Origin: Streptomyces asoensis
Lineage (GTDB): Bacteria > Actinomycetota > Actinomycetes > Streptomycetales > Streptomycetaceae
Reading direction: 5' to 3'
Assembly (NCBI RefSeq): GCF_013085465.1
Contig: NZ_CP049838.1
Coordinates: forward strand, 2,728,001 to 2,792,000
DNA: 64,000 nt
Shown here: positions 52,745 to 63,767 of the stretch, in pieces
How positions within the stretch are numbered: the stretch's first letter is position 1
Layout of the letters: the number at the start of each line of letters is the position of its first letter
Notes under the pieces: generated by a model
The model's input: only the letters and a program-made list of their open reading frames with translations
Database searches by the model: none
What the model was told of the DNA's origin: nothing
Program-made: the position numbers and the translations under genes

Positions 52745-54481
52745 TCACGAGCCGGTGGTCGTCGACTCCGACTCGCTGGGCGTGGGGCTGGGCGTCGAGG
52801 TCTCGGCGGCCGTGACGGTGAGTTCGACCGTCAGGGTCGCTCCGCCCGTGGTGGTGATGCGGAGCAGATAGGTGCCGGCGGTGTCGTCCGCGTACAGCTT
52901 GGGCAGCTCCAGCAGGCCGTTCGCGTCCGTCTGGAGGTCCAGGGTGCGGACGGGGTTGCCGGCGGCGTCCTTGAAGTAGGGGCCCTTGTCGTTCGTGGTC
53001 GCGTCGTCGGCAGACTTGATCAGGGTGGCGGTGGCCGCGACCTTGTCCGCCACGGCGCCCTTGTAGGTGGCCTTCACCTCGACCTGGTCGGCGAACTCGC
53101 CGCCTGCGGTGCAGGTCAGCGCGGTGGCGCTGGTGCGGGCGAGGGTGTCGGCGGCGCGGGCGGTGACGGTGGCCTTGTAGTCGAGGGCGGAGAGCGTGCG
53201 ACCGAGGACCGTGGCGCGGACGGTGAAGCCGCCGGTCTTCTCGCCCGCCACGAGGGCGGGCGCGAGGGCGACGCCGTTGGCGCCGGTGGAGATCGTGGCG
53301 ACGCTCTCGCCGCCCGTGAACGTCGCGTCGGTGTCGCCGACGATGGTGAAGCGGATCCGGACCTTGGCGACGGCCTTGCCGGCCGCCGTCTCCGCGCGGG
53401 TGCTGATGCGTTCCGTGAATGTGTCGCCCGCCATGGCGGTGAGGCTCGCCGTGCCCGCGTCCTCGAGGTGACCGACCGTCTCGGTCGGCGTCGGGGTCGG
53501 GGTCGGCGTCGGGGTGCTGGGCGTCGACGGGGTGTTGGGCGTGCTGGGTTTCGACGGCTTGCTCGGCGTACTCGGCGTGCTGGGCGTGCTGGGCGTCGAC
53601 GGGGTGGACGGCGAGGCGGGCGTGGAGCCGGTGCCGTCGTCGCTGCGGTTGTCCGGCACGGTGCCGGTGCCGTCGGCGATCTCGTGCGTGCCCTTGCGGT
53701 AGTACTCCAGCCACGACAGGACGGTGTTCAGGTAGTCCGTCGAGTTGTTGTAGCTGAGGATCGCGCTGCGCATCCCGGACGTGGCCGACATGTCCCAGTC
53801 GTAACGGCACAGGTAGTGGCCGGCGGCGAGCGCGGCGTCGTAGATGTTGTTGGGGTCCTTCTTGCCGTCGGCGTTGCCGTCGCGGCCCGCCCACGCCCAG
53901 GTGGACGGGATGAACTGCATGGGGCCCACGGCACGGTCGTAGGTGCTGTCGCCGTCGTACGCGCCGTTGTCGGTGTCGCTGATGTTCGCGAAGCCGACGC
54001 CGTTGAGGACCGGGCCGAGGATCGGCGAGACGGTGGTGCCGTCGGCGGTCACGTTGCCGCCGCGGGCCTGGCCCGACTCGACCTTGCCGATGGCGGCCAG
54101 GAGTTGCCAGGGCAGGTTGCAGCCGGGCTTGGACTGCGCCAGCTCCGCCTCGGCCTTCTTGTAGGCGTCCAGGACGGTCGCCGGGATGCCCGCCTCCGTG
54201 GTGCCGGTGGCGGCCGGGGTGGTGGAGGAGCTCTCGCTCGGCGCGGGGAGCGGGCTGTTCAGCGGCGGCAGGTCCGTGTAGTACGGCGAGTTGCCGGTGG
54301 CGCTGTCACCGATGCCGCTGCCGTCGTCGGCGGCGGACGGGGTGTCGGCGGCGGTCTGTCTGCCGTGGCCGTCGGCCGTGACGTCCGGTGCCTGGGACGC
54401 GGCCAGAGCCGCCACCGCCAGTGCGGCCACGGTCGTGTTGACCGCTCCCTTGCGCAGCCTCGTGCCGAAATGCGCCGACAT
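52745..54481 (-). CDS. Secreted lytic transglycosylase with Ser-Thr-Pro linker and Ig-like C-terminal repeats
   Basis: 578-aa exported protein. Signal peptide residues 1-35 (NTTVAALAVAALAASQAPDV). The SLT domain (residues about 100-265) has the catalytic Glu in LLAAIGKVESGQARGG, GPMQFIPSTWAWAG and the Asn/Tyr-rich AGHYLCRYDWDMSA and SYNNSTDYLNTVLSWL. A linker of STP repeats (residues about 280-325) follows, then three or so beta-sandwich repeats (GDTFTERISTRAETAAGKAV ... AATATLIKSADDATTND) ending in a Ser/Thr/Glu tail. It would cleave peptidoglycan in growth or sporulation. ATG 54481 follows GGGAGGG. Confidence 0.92.
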   Translation of the reverse strand: MSAHFGTRLRKGAVNTTVAALAVAALAASQAPDVTADGHGRQTAADTPSAADDGSGIGDSATGNSPYYTDLPPLNSPLPAPSESSSTTPAATGTTEAGIPATVLDAYKKAEAELAQSKPGCNLPWQLLAAIGKVESGQARGGNVTADGTTVSPILGPVLNGVGFANISDTDNGAYDGDSTYDRAVGPMQFIPSTWAWAGRDGNADGKKDPNNIYDAALAAGHYLCRYDWDMSATSGMRSAILSYNNSTDYLNTVLSWLEYYRKGTHEIADGTGTVPDNRSDDGTGSTPASPSTPSTPSTPSTPSTPSKPSKPSTPNTPSTPSTPTPTPTPTPTETVGHLEDAGTASLTAMAGDTFTERISTRAETAAGKAVAKVRIRFTIVGDTDATFTGGESVATISTGANGVALAPALVAGEKTGGFTVRATVLGRTLSALDYKATVTARAADTLARTSATALTCTAGGEFADQVEVKATYKGAVADKVAATATLIKSADDATTNDKGPYFKDAAGNPVRTLDLQTDANGLLELPKLYADDTAGTYLLRITTTGGATLTVELTVTAAETSTPSPTPSESESTTTGS

Positions 54482-54836
54482 GAAGTGAAACCCTCCCGTG
54501 GACGCGGTACGCCCGTCTTCGCCTGCACCCTGCTGTTGCGGCTGTTGCCACTGTTGTGGCCGTTGCCGCTACTGCCGCCGTCACCGGTGTGACGATCAAC
54601 CCGCCCCGAGGGTTGCACTCATGGGCGGTTTGCCCTGCTCTGTTCTTCCGTATCGACGCGCCCTCGGGCACACCGACCCAGGCGACCCTACGACAACTTC
54701 TTTTGCACCGGCACCCGTTCGGGTGCCGTTTTCACCAGCCGGCCATGTGCCGTTGGCCGGGAACCGTGCCCCGCATACTGGACGTCGTAGATCACCGGGC
54801 CGCCCGGCCCGTCAACATCCGCCCCGGGGAGCCCCG
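54482..54836. other. 355-bp divergent gap: leader of the transglycosylase and promoter of the DUF4184 gene
   Basis: No gene is seen. It contains a run of 9-bp units rich in TGTTGCGGC/TGTTGCCAC (about 54530-54575) in the transglycosylase leader, a long minus-strand leader with several possible stems, and a hairpin at 54709. I compared it with the c-di-AMP (ydaO) riboswitch that precedes some Streptomyces cell-wall hydrolases and did not find its conserved blocks. Confidence 0.6.
54709..54728 (+). terminator. Hairpin followed by TTTT, plus-strand terminator shape
   Basis: CGGCACCC, loop GTTC, GGGTGCCG, then TTTT (54729-54732). It would terminate plus-strand transcripts, but no plus-strand gene ends here, which hints at an unseen antisense or small RNA, or at a structural element of the minus-strand leader. 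Confidence 0.6.
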
Positions 54837-55748
54837 TTGCCGTTCACGCTGAGTCACGCGGCGGCCGTGCTGCCCGCCGTGCGCGCCGACGGCACCGGCC
54901 GCGGGTCCCTCGTCCCGGGCGCCCTGGTGGCGGGTTCCCTTGCTCCCGACATGACCTACTACGCGGCGAGCGTCGTCTCCGGGGCCATGGAGTTCGGCGA
55001 CGTCACGCACTCCCTGCCCGGTGTGTTCACGGTGGACGTGCTCGTCGCCTGGGTGCTGGTGGGGCTCTGGCTGCTGGTGCGCGAGCCGCTGGTGGCGCTG
55101 CTGCCGCGGTCCCGGCAGGGCCGCACGGCCGCGCTGACCCGCTGCGGGGTGCCACGCGCGCGTGTACGGCCGTCCACCGCCCTGTGGTGGTACGTCTCCG
55201 CGGCGCTCGGCGCGCTGACCCATGTGGTGTGGGACGCGTTCACGCACCTCGACCGCTGGGGCATGCGGCTGTTCCCCGTCCTCGGCGAGGACATCGCCGG
55301 CTCGCCTCTGTACTGGTACCTCCAGTACGGGGGTTCGGCCGTGGCCGCGGTCGTGCTCGCCGCGTTCGTGACGCACGCGCTGCGCCGGGCGCCGGCCGGC
55401 GAGCCGGTGGGGGTCGCGGTGCTGTCGGTGCGGGACCGATGGTGGGCGGGTGCCGTGATCGGCGGTTGCGCGCTGGTCGCGGCGGTGCGGCGGGCGATGC
55501 GGTGGTGGGAGTACTGGGGGGCGCGCGAGGCGAAGCCGTGGGAGCTCGTCCCGACGCTGTGCTTCGGGGCGGGCGCGGGGCTGGTGCTGGGGGTGCTGCT
55601 CTACGCGGTCGGCGTGCGGCTGTGGCGTCCGGCCCGCCCGGCTCATCCGGCTCATCCGGCCGCGCTGGATGCCCGCGCCGGGCAGCCGGAAGCGGGAGCG
55701 GGAGCCGACGGGGTCAGTGTGCGGCGGAGTCGCCCGGGCGTTCGGTGA
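54837..55748 (+). CDS. DUF4184 family membrane protein
   Basis: 303-aa integral membrane protein with about six helices. The family opening is LPFTLSHAAAVLPAVRADGT, followed by GALVAGSLAPDMTYYA, VTHSLPGVFTVDVLVAWVLV, LGALTHVVWDAFTHLDRWG. His residues in SHA, THS, LTHVVWDAFTH suggest a metal site of the YdjM/phospholipase C-like fold. TTG 54837 was chosen because GGGGAGCC precedes it and homology starts at PFTLSH. Its 3' end overlaps the convergent repeat protein by 35 bp. Confidence 0.87.
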   Translation: MPFTLSHAAAVLPAVRADGTGRGSLVPGALVAGSLAPDMTYYAASVVSGAMEFGDVTHSLPGVFTVDVLVAWVLVGLWLLVREPLVALLPRSRQGRTAALTRCGVPRARVRPSTALWWYVSAALGALTHVVWDAFTHLDRWGMRLFPVLGEDIAGSPLYWYLQYGGSAVAAVVLAAFVTHALRRAPAGEPVGVAVLSVRDRWWAGAVIGGCALVAAVRRAMRWWEYWGAREAKPWELVPTLCFGAGAGLVLGVLLYAVGVRLWRPARPAHPAHPAALDARAGQPEAGAGADGVSVRRSRPGVR

Positions 55749-56343
55749 GAGGGGTCGCCGTCGCGACGAAGAGGGGGATGCGCCGGACGGTACGGGGTCC
55801 GCGGAGGCGGTCGAGAACGCCGAGGGCCAGGGCCAGGTGACCGCGTACCGCATCGCCCCACAGGCGCAGCCGGCCGTCGTCCCGGGGAACGAACCCGGCG
55901 AGAAACCGGGCCAGGACCCGGTGCAGAACCCGAGCCGGGACCCGGGCCAGGAACCAGGCCAGGACCCAGGCCAGGAACCAGGCCAGGACCCAGGCCAGAA
56001 CCCGGGCCGGGGACCGGGCCGGGAACCAGGTCAGGGACCGGGCCGGGAACCAGGTCAGGGACCGGGCCGGGAACCAGGTCAGGGACCGGGCCGGGAACCA
56101 GGTCAGGGACCGGGCCGGGAACCAGGTCAGGGACCGGGTGGCAGCCGGACCGCGTTGCCGTGCGGCGGCCGCACGCAGGGCCGTGCCGGGGGCCCACGGG
56201 ATGCGGGGGGTGGCGGCGCCGGGGGCGAGGGCGGGGCGCGGCCGCGTCCGGGAAGCCGCGCCGGGCCCGGACCGCGTGTCCGCGGCCGCCGTGGCGTGAA
56301 CGCGTGCGTGGGCCTTCCTGCGGTGGAGCATGCGTATACCCAT
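55714..56343 (-). CDS. Hypothetical protein with in-frame RSLTWFPA repeats
   Basis: 209 aa from ATG 56343 (MGIRMLHRRKAHARVHATAA). A basic Ala/Arg-rich N-terminal part, then five exact copies of RSLTWFPA (24-bp units, 56011-56130), then RVLAWVLAWFLAWVLAWFLA from related units, then a conventional end (RLRLWGDAVRGHLALALGVL ... LTERPGDSAAH). Strand choice rests on codon use: the minus frame has G or C at all eight third positions of the repeat, the plus frame only four. The repeat region is amphipathic to hydrophobic and might lie on a membrane. No function known. Confidence 0.68.
   Translation of the reverse strand: MGIRMLHRRKAHARVHATAAADTRSGPGAASRTRPRPALAPGAATPRIPWAPGTALRAAAARQRGPAATRSLTWFPARSLTWFPARSLTWFPARSLTWFPARSLTWFPARSPARVLAWVLAWFLAWVLAWFLARVPARVLHRVLARFLAGFVPRDDGRLRLWGDAVRGHLALALGVLDRLRGPRTVRRIPLFVATATPLTERPGDSAAH
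55910..56138. repeat. Tandem repeat, 24-bp units
   Basis: Two blocks: about three copies of a 24-bp unit made of GGAACCAGGCCAGGACCCAG-type sequence (about 55935-56000), and five perfect 24-bp copies beginning GGACCGGGCCGGGAACCAGG (56011-56130). Both blocks keep frame on the minus strand. Confidence 0.92.
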
Positions 56344-56561
56344 GGCGGCATCCTGGTGGCCCGGACCCGGCCGGGGCCTGTTCTCGGGGGCCACGCGGGT
56401 GAGGGCCCTTCGGGGGAGGTACCGGCGGTGACCGAGCCCCTCGCGACGGCACCGGCGCCCACGGCACCTGCTCACACCAGGCATGCGAAGGGGCCCTGCC
56501 GGTGCCGGCAGAGCCCCTTCCAGCTGTTCCGGGTCGCGGCCTGCCGCTCCCCCGCCGGAGG

Positions 56562-59285
56562 CTAGTGCGCCGCCGACTCCCAGTCCGCGCCCGCGCCGAC
56601 CGACACGTCCAGCGGGGCCCTGAGCTGGACGGCGCCGGCCATCTCACGGCGGACCAGCTCCTCGACCGCCGCCCGCTCGCCGGGGGCGATCTCCAGGACG
56701 ATTTCGTCGTGGACCTGGAGCAGCATGCGGGACTTGAGGTCCGCCGCGCGCAGGGCCGCGTCCACCTTGAGCATGGCGATCTTGACGATGTCCGCCGCCG
56801 TGCCCTGGATCGGCGCGTTGAGGGCCATGCGCTCGGCCGCCTCGCGGCGCTGACGGTTGTCGCTGTTGAGGTCGGGCAGATAGCGGCGGCGGCCGAAGAG
56901 CGTCGCCGTGTAGCCGGTCGCCCGTGCCTCGTCGACCGCGCGGCGCAGATAGTCCCGTACGCCGCCGAAGCGCTCGAAGTAGGCGTCCATCAGGCCACGG
57001 GCCTCACCCGCGTCGATGTTCAGCTGCTGGGACAGGCCGAACGCCGACAGGCCGTACGCGAGGCCGTAGGACATCGCCTTGATCTTGCGCCGCATCTCCG
57101 CGTCCACCGCGCCGGGCTCGACGGCGAACACCTGGGAGGCGGCCGTGGTGTGCAGGTCCTCGCCGGAGGTGAACGCCTCGATGAGGCCCGCGTCCTCCGA
57201 CAGGTGGGCCATCACGCGCAGTTCGATCTGGCTGTAGTCGGCGGTCATCAGGGACTCGAAGCCCTCGCCGACGACGAAGCCGCGGCGGATCGCCCGGCCC
57301 TCGTCGGTGCGGACGGGGATGTTCTGGAGGTTCGGGTCGGTGGAGGACAGCCGGCCGGTCGCGGCGACCGTCTGGTTGAACGTGGTGTGGATGCGGCCGT
57401 CCGCGGCGATCGTCTTGATCAGGCCCTCGACGGTGACTCGCAGCTTCGCCTGTTCGCGGTGGCGGAGCATGATGACCGGCAGTTCGTTGTCCGTCTGGCC
57501 GGCGAGCCAGGCCAGGGCGTCGGCGTCGGTGGTGTAGCCGGTCTTGGTCTTCTTCGTCTTCGGCAGGCCCAGTTCGCCGAAGAGGACCTCCTGGAGCTGC
57601 TTGGGCGAGCCCAGGTTGAACTCGTGCCCGGCCGCCGCGTGCGCCTCCTTCACGGCCTGCTGGACGGCTCCCGCGAACATCTGCTCCATGGCCTCCAGGT
57701 GGGCGCGGTCGGCGGCGATGCCGTGCCGCTCCAGGCGGGCCAGGAGGGCGGAGGTCGGCAGCTCCATGTCGCGCAGCAGGTCGGCCGCGCCGACCTCCTC
57801 CAGCCGGCCGCGGAACGCCTCGCCGAGGTCGACGATCGTGCGGGCCTGCACCATGAGTGCCTCGGCCTCGGCGCCGTCGTCCGCGCCGAAGGCGAGCTGG
57901 CCGTCGGCCGCGGCGGCCGGGGCCAGCTCACGGCCCAGGTACTCCAGGGACAGCGCGTCCAGGTCGAAGGAGCGGCGGCCCGGCTTGACCAGGTAGGCGG
58001 CGAGCGCCGTGTCCATCCCGACGCCGGCGACGGACCAGCCGTGCTCGGCGAAGACACGCATGGCGCCCTTGGCGTTGTGCAGGACCTTGGGGTGGTCCTC
58101 GGCGGCGATCCAGGTCGCCCACGCGTTCTCGTCGGCCTCGTCGAGCTCCGCCGGGTCGAACCAGGCGGCCGCTCCCCCGGCGGCGGCGAGCGCGATCTCG
58201 GCGACCGAGCCGGCGCCCAGCGCCCAGGCGCCGACGGTGGCGACGCCGAGGGTGTCGGTGCCGTGCTCCGCGAGCCAGCCGGCCAGCTCGCCGGTGCCCA
58301 GCACCGTGCCGTCCAGCTCCACCCCGCCGGTGATCACCGGCGTGGCCTCGGCCTCCTCGCCGCCGGGGTCGACGGCGAACAGCCGCTCACGCAGGGACGG
58401 GTTCCTGATCTCCAGGGTGTCCAGGATCATCACGACGGCCGTGCGGTCGTACTGGGCGCGCTCCAGCTCGACGACCGTCTTCGGCAGCTCGACGGTACGG
58501 ACCATCTCGGTGAGGCGACGGTTGAGCTTGACGGCCTCCAGGTGGTCGCGCAGGTTCTGCCCGGCCTTGCCCTTGACCTCCTCGACGCGCTCGACGAGCT
58601 CGGCGAACGAACCGAACTGGTTGATCCACTTCGCGGCCGTCTTCTCACCGACCCCGGGGATGCCCGGCAGGTTGTCGGACGGGTCGCCGCGCAGCGCCGC
58701 GAAGTCGGGGTACTGGGCGGGCGTCAACCCGTACTTCTCGACGACCTTCTCCGGTGTGAACCGGGTCAGCTCCGAGACGCCCTTCGTCGGATACAGCACC
58801 GTGGTGTGCTCGGAGACCAGCTGGAAGGAGTCACGGTCGCCGGTGACGATCAGCACCTCGAAGCCCTCGGCCTCGGCCTGGGTGGCGAGGGTGGCGATGA
58901 CGTCGTCCGCCTCGAAGCCGTCCACCGCGAACCGGGACACGTGCATCGCGTCGAGCAGCTCGCCGATCAGCTCGACCTGGCCCTTGAACTCGTCCGGCGT
59001 CTTGGAGCGGTTCGCCTTGTACTCGGTGAACTCCTCGGAGCGCCAGGTCTTGCGGGACACGTCGAACGCGACCGCGAAGTGCGTGGGCGCCTCGTCACGC
59101 AGGGTGTTGGCCAGCATCGACGCGAAGCCGTAGATCGCGTTCGTCGGCTGGCCCGTCGCGGTGGTGAAGTTCTCCGCGGGCAGCGCGAAGAACGCGCGGT
59201 AGGCCAGCGAGTGCCCGTCCATGAGCATCAGGCGGGGCCGGCTGCCGGCGGGGGTGTCGGTCTTCTTCGCTGCTGTCTCTGCCAC
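56562..59285 (-). CDS. polA: DNA polymerase I
   Basis: 907-aa PolA. Residues 1-300: 5' nuclease domain with MLMDGHSLAYRAFFALP, YKANRSKTPDEFK and the helix-hairpin-helix GIPGVGEKTAAKWI. Residues about 320-500: a 3'-5' exonuclease fold that has lost its acidic residues (HNAKGAMRVF where HN.K.D is expected; no DxE motif), as in other actinobacteria. Residues about 520-907: polymerase with motif A TADYSQIELRVMAHLS, motif B MRRKIKAMSYGLAYGLS and motif C LLQVHDEIVLEIAPG. GTG 59285 follows GGGGGC and a damage-promoter-like motif. Confidence 0.97.
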   Translation of the reverse strand: MAETAAKKTDTPAGSRPRLMLMDGHSLAYRAFFALPAENFTTATGQPTNAIYGFASMLANTLRDEAPTHFAVAFDVSRKTWRSEEFTEYKANRSKTPDEFKGQVELIGELLDAMHVSRFAVDGFEADDVIATLATQAEAEGFEVLIVTGDRDSFQLVSEHTTVLYPTKGVSELTRFTPEKVVEKYGLTPAQYPDFAALRGDPSDNLPGIPGVGEKTAAKWINQFGSFAELVERVEEVKGKAGQNLRDHLEAVKLNRRLTEMVRTVELPKTVVELERAQYDRTAVVMILDTLEIRNPSLRERLFAVDPGGEEAEATPVITGGVELDGTVLGTGELAGWLAEHGTDTLGVATVGAWALGAGSVAEIALAAAGGAAAWFDPAELDEADENAWATWIAAEDHPKVLHNAKGAMRVFAEHGWSVAGVGMDTALAAYLVKPGRRSFDLDALSLEYLGRELAPAAAADGQLAFGADDGAEAEALMVQARTIVDLGEAFRGRLEEVGAADLLRDMELPTSALLARLERHGIAADRAHLEAMEQMFAGAVQQAVKEAHAAAGHEFNLGSPKQLQEVLFGELGLPKTKKTKTGYTTDADALAWLAGQTDNELPVIMLRHREQAKLRVTVEGLIKTIAADGRIHTTFNQTVAATGRLSSTDPNLQNIPVRTDEGRAIRRGFVVGEGFESLMTADYSQIELRVMAHLSEDAGLIEAFTSGEDLHTTAASQVFAVEPGAVDAEMRRKIKAMSYGLAYGLSAFGLSQQLNIDAGEARGLMDAYFERFGGVRDYLRRAVDEARATGYTATLFGRRRYLPDLNSDNRQRREAAERMALNAPIQGTAADIVKIAMLKVDAALRAADLKSRMLLQVHDEIVLEIAPGERAAVEELVRREMAGAVQLRAPLDVSVGAGADWESAAH

Positions 59286-59292
59286 GCCCCCG

Positions 59293-59315
59293 ATCCTGCC
59301 ACGCCCCACTGACAC
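59293..59315 (-). promoter_or_regulatory. RecA-NDp-like promoter of polA (imperfect)
   Basis: GTGTCAGTG, 8 nt, CAGGAT on the minus strand. It differs from TTGTCRGTG-N8-TANNNT by one base in each box. Its distance to the start (7 bp) matches the uvrB and ogt cases. Confidence 0.5.
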
Positions 59316-59473
59316 TCGGTCCCGGCCGCCACGGTTCACGGGGTTCCGCGGCCGCCCGCCGTCCGCCGCAAGCTGTGCTCCCGCCCGCCGACCGGCCCGC
59401 GCGTCCACACTGTCGGCGCCTCGTGCGAGGATCCATGCGGTGTGTGGCGCAGGCGAGCGAAGGAGAGCGCGCG

Positions 59474-61768
<2,295 letters not shown>

Positions 61769-61818
61769 GCGTTTGCTTAAGTCACGCCGGACTGTGATCG
61801 ACGAACGGAGCCAGGCCC

Positions 61819-62307
61819 ATGGGCGAGCAGCAGCATGTGAAGTTCCCGCAAGAGGTCATCGACGAGTACGCGGCCCTCGGCATCGACATCCTGGCCCTGT
61901 TCTCCGCCGGACACCTCGGCACCCGGATGGGCGTGGAGATCGTCGAGGCCTCCGCGGACCGGGTCGTCGGCACCATGCCGGTCGAGGGCAACACCCAGCC
62001 CTACGGCCTGCTGCACGGCGGCGCCTCCGCGGTCCTCGCCGAGACCCTCGGCTCGGTCGGCTCCATGCTGCACGGCGGCAGCACCAAGATCGCCGTCGGT
62101 GTCGACCTGAACTGCACCCACCACCGCGGAGTCCGCTCCGGCCTGGTCACCGGCGTGGCCACACCCGTGCACCAGGGGCGCTCCACGGCGACGTACGAGA
62201 TCGTGATCAGCGACCAGGAGGGGCGGCGCGTGTGCACCGCCCGGCTCACCTGTCTGCTGCGGGACGTACGGGCCGGCGACGGGGCGCAGGCGCGCACCGC
62301 GAGCTGA
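61819..62307 (+). CDS. PaaI-type hotdog thioesterase
   Basis: 162-aa hotdog-fold acyl-CoA thioesterase. Core: FSAGHLGTRMGVEIVEASAD, then NTQPYGLLHGGASAVLAETL with the catalytic Asn/His-Gly-Gly and the Glu of the central helix, and DLNCTHHRGVRSGLVTGVAT. This is the DHNA-CoA/PaaI subgroup layout, so menaquinone or aromatic-CoA turnover is possible. GGAGCC precedes ATG 61819. It follows the oxidoreductase by 50 bp and may be co-transcribed with it. Confidence 0.92.
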   Translation: MGEQQHVKFPQEVIDEYAALGIDILALFSAGHLGTRMGVEIVEASADRVVGTMPVEGNTQPYGLLHGGASAVLAETLGSVGSMLHGGSTKIAVGVDLNCTHHRGVRSGLVTGVATPVHQGRSTATYEIVISDQEGRRVCTARLTCLLRDVRAGDGAQARTAS

Positions 62308-62387
62308 CGGCACCGGCACCGGCGCGCCGGAGAGTCACGCGCGCGCGGCCGTTGCCCACCGCCACCGCGGCGGCCTAGCGTCGGGGC

Positions 62388-62807
62388 ATGACCACGGGAG
62401 GAGCCCCACGGGCGGGGGCGGCGGGGCGGCTGCTCGGACCGGTGTTACCGGCGGCCTTGTTGACGGGCCTGCTGACGGTCGGCTGCGGAGCCTCCGGGAG
62501 CGCCGGCGCGAACGGCACCCCGTCCCCACCCCCGTCCCCGTCCACCACCTCGCCCGAGGAGCTGTGCACCCGCATCGTCGCCCACTGGTCGCGCCAGGTC
62601 CTCGACAGCACCACCTACGGGGACTACCAGTCGATGGGGCTGTCCAACGGACAGTACGAGATCCTGCGGACCGTCGTGGACGCCGCGCGGGCCGCGAAGA
62701 AACGCCAAGGGGCCGACGCGGCGGACGAGTTGATCGACCGCGAGGCGGCCGGGGGCTGCGCGGACCGGTACCGCTCCGGCGGCCCGACCGAAGGTCCCTG
62801 GCGGTGA
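62388..62807 (+). CDS. Putative lipoprotein with a TTA codon
   Basis: 139-aa exported protein. Hydrophobic segment LLGPVLPAALLTGLLTVGCG ends in a lipobox-like LTVGC, so Cys33 is probably lipidated. A Pro/Ser-rich spacer ([16 protein letters not shown]) and a helical domain (CTRIVAHWSRQVLDSTTYGD ... ADELIDREAAGGCADRYRSG) follow. Codon 20 (62445-62447) is TTA, the rare leucine codon read only by the bldA tRNA. Its stop overlaps the next start (GTGA). Confidence 0.83.
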   Translation: MTTGGAPRAGAAGRLLGPVLPAALLTGLLTVGCGASGSAGANGTPSPPPSPSTTSPEELCTRIVAHWSRQVLDSTTYGDYQSMGLSNGQYEILRTVVDAARAAKKRQGADAADELIDREAAGGCADRYRSGGPTEGPWR

Positions 62808-63496
62808 GCGGCGTCGGCCCCGTGGAGCCCGGCGAGGGCACCCACGCGTGGGAGGCCCCCGACGCCGGCCGCACCACCGAAGCCGCCCACACCCCCGGCC
62901 CCGCCGACGCCCTCGACGCGGACGCCCCAACTCCCGCCGCCCGCCTGCTCCGTAGGCTCGCCCGCCTCCATGCCGCCCACCGCCGGGCCGTGTCGGCCGC
63001 CCTCGCCGCGGCGGTCCTCCTCGCGGGCGGCGGCTACCTCTACGCGACCCGGCCGCACGACGCCGAACCGGCGGCCCCCGCACCGCCGTTCCCGTCCCAG
63101 GTGGTGGACGTCAGCTACCTCGGCGAGGTCGCCGTACCGCCCGGCACCCGCCCTCGCACGTTCGCCTTCGAAGTGCTGCTCGGCGTGGAGTCAGGCCCGC
63201 CGGTCACCGTGACGCGACTGTCCCAGCCGTACACCGGGCTTTCCCTGACCTCGACCCCCCGGGCCCCCTTCGGGACAAAAGCGGGTTCCGTCCGCAAGGT
63301 CGTCATCACCATGCATGTATCGGAATGCGGAAAAGTGCCGAAGAACGTCGGACTCCCTTTCGTGGACGTAACTCTACGTAATGCGCGCGCAATACAAGTC
63401 CACAGTTTCATCCTCGGCACTCGCTATGCGCACGACCTCTCCGAGGCCCTACAAGTCGCCTGTAGCAACGAATCGCGTCATCACCAAAACGCCTGA
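62804..63496 (+). CDS. Hypothetical single-pass membrane protein
   Basis: 230-aa protein. Cytoplasmic N-terminal part of about 60 residues, acidic and Pro/Ala-rich (EPGEGTHAWEAPDAGRTTEA), a membrane helix (AVSAALAAAVLLAGGGYLYA, residues about 63-83) and an extracellular beta-like domain with two cysteines (MHVSECGKVPKNVG, EALQVACSNESRHH) that could bridge. It overlaps the lipoprotein stop by GTGA. The last 85 codons use many A/T-ending codons, unlike the rest of the window. Function unknown; probably works with the lipoprotein. Confidence 0.78.
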   Translation: MSGVGPVEPGEGTHAWEAPDAGRTTEAAHTPGPADALDADAPTPAARLLRRLARLHAAHRRAVSAALAAAVLLAGGGYLYATRPHDAEPAAPAPPFPSQVVDVSYLGEVAVPPGTRPRTFAFEVLLGVESGPPVTVTRLSQPYTGLSLTSTPRAPFGTKAGSVRKVVITMHVSECGKVPKNVGLPFVDVTLRNARAIQVHSFILGTRYAHDLSEALQVACSNESRHHQNA

Positions 63497-63767
63497 GACG
63501 CCTGAACATACCCGGGATCGTCCTGCACGTTCTCACCATGCGGACAGGGCGAATCGGCCTGAATTCAGCTGTTCCACCCACCAAGTACCGCTCTGCATTA
63601 CCTCGTGTCATAACAAGAGCGTCACAGCATCGGTCAGACCCTCCTCCCCGTCAGCTTCACCCGCTTAGAGTCACGCCCAGTCACCGCGCGGCTGGAATAC
63701 CCCTTCGGCCCAGCGCTCGACTCGGCCTCTTCCAGGGGGGAGGGCCGCCCAGGGAAAGGACTGGAAC

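Noticed and set aside
54482..54760. c-di-AMP (ydaO) riboswitch before the transglycosylase
   Set aside because: The conserved blocks of that aptamer were looked for in the minus-strand leader and not found.
55669..56565. Plus-strand frame of 298 codons with PGQEPGQ-type repeats
   Set aside because: Third positions are not GC-rich in this frame, whereas the minus frame has G or C at every third position of the repeat.
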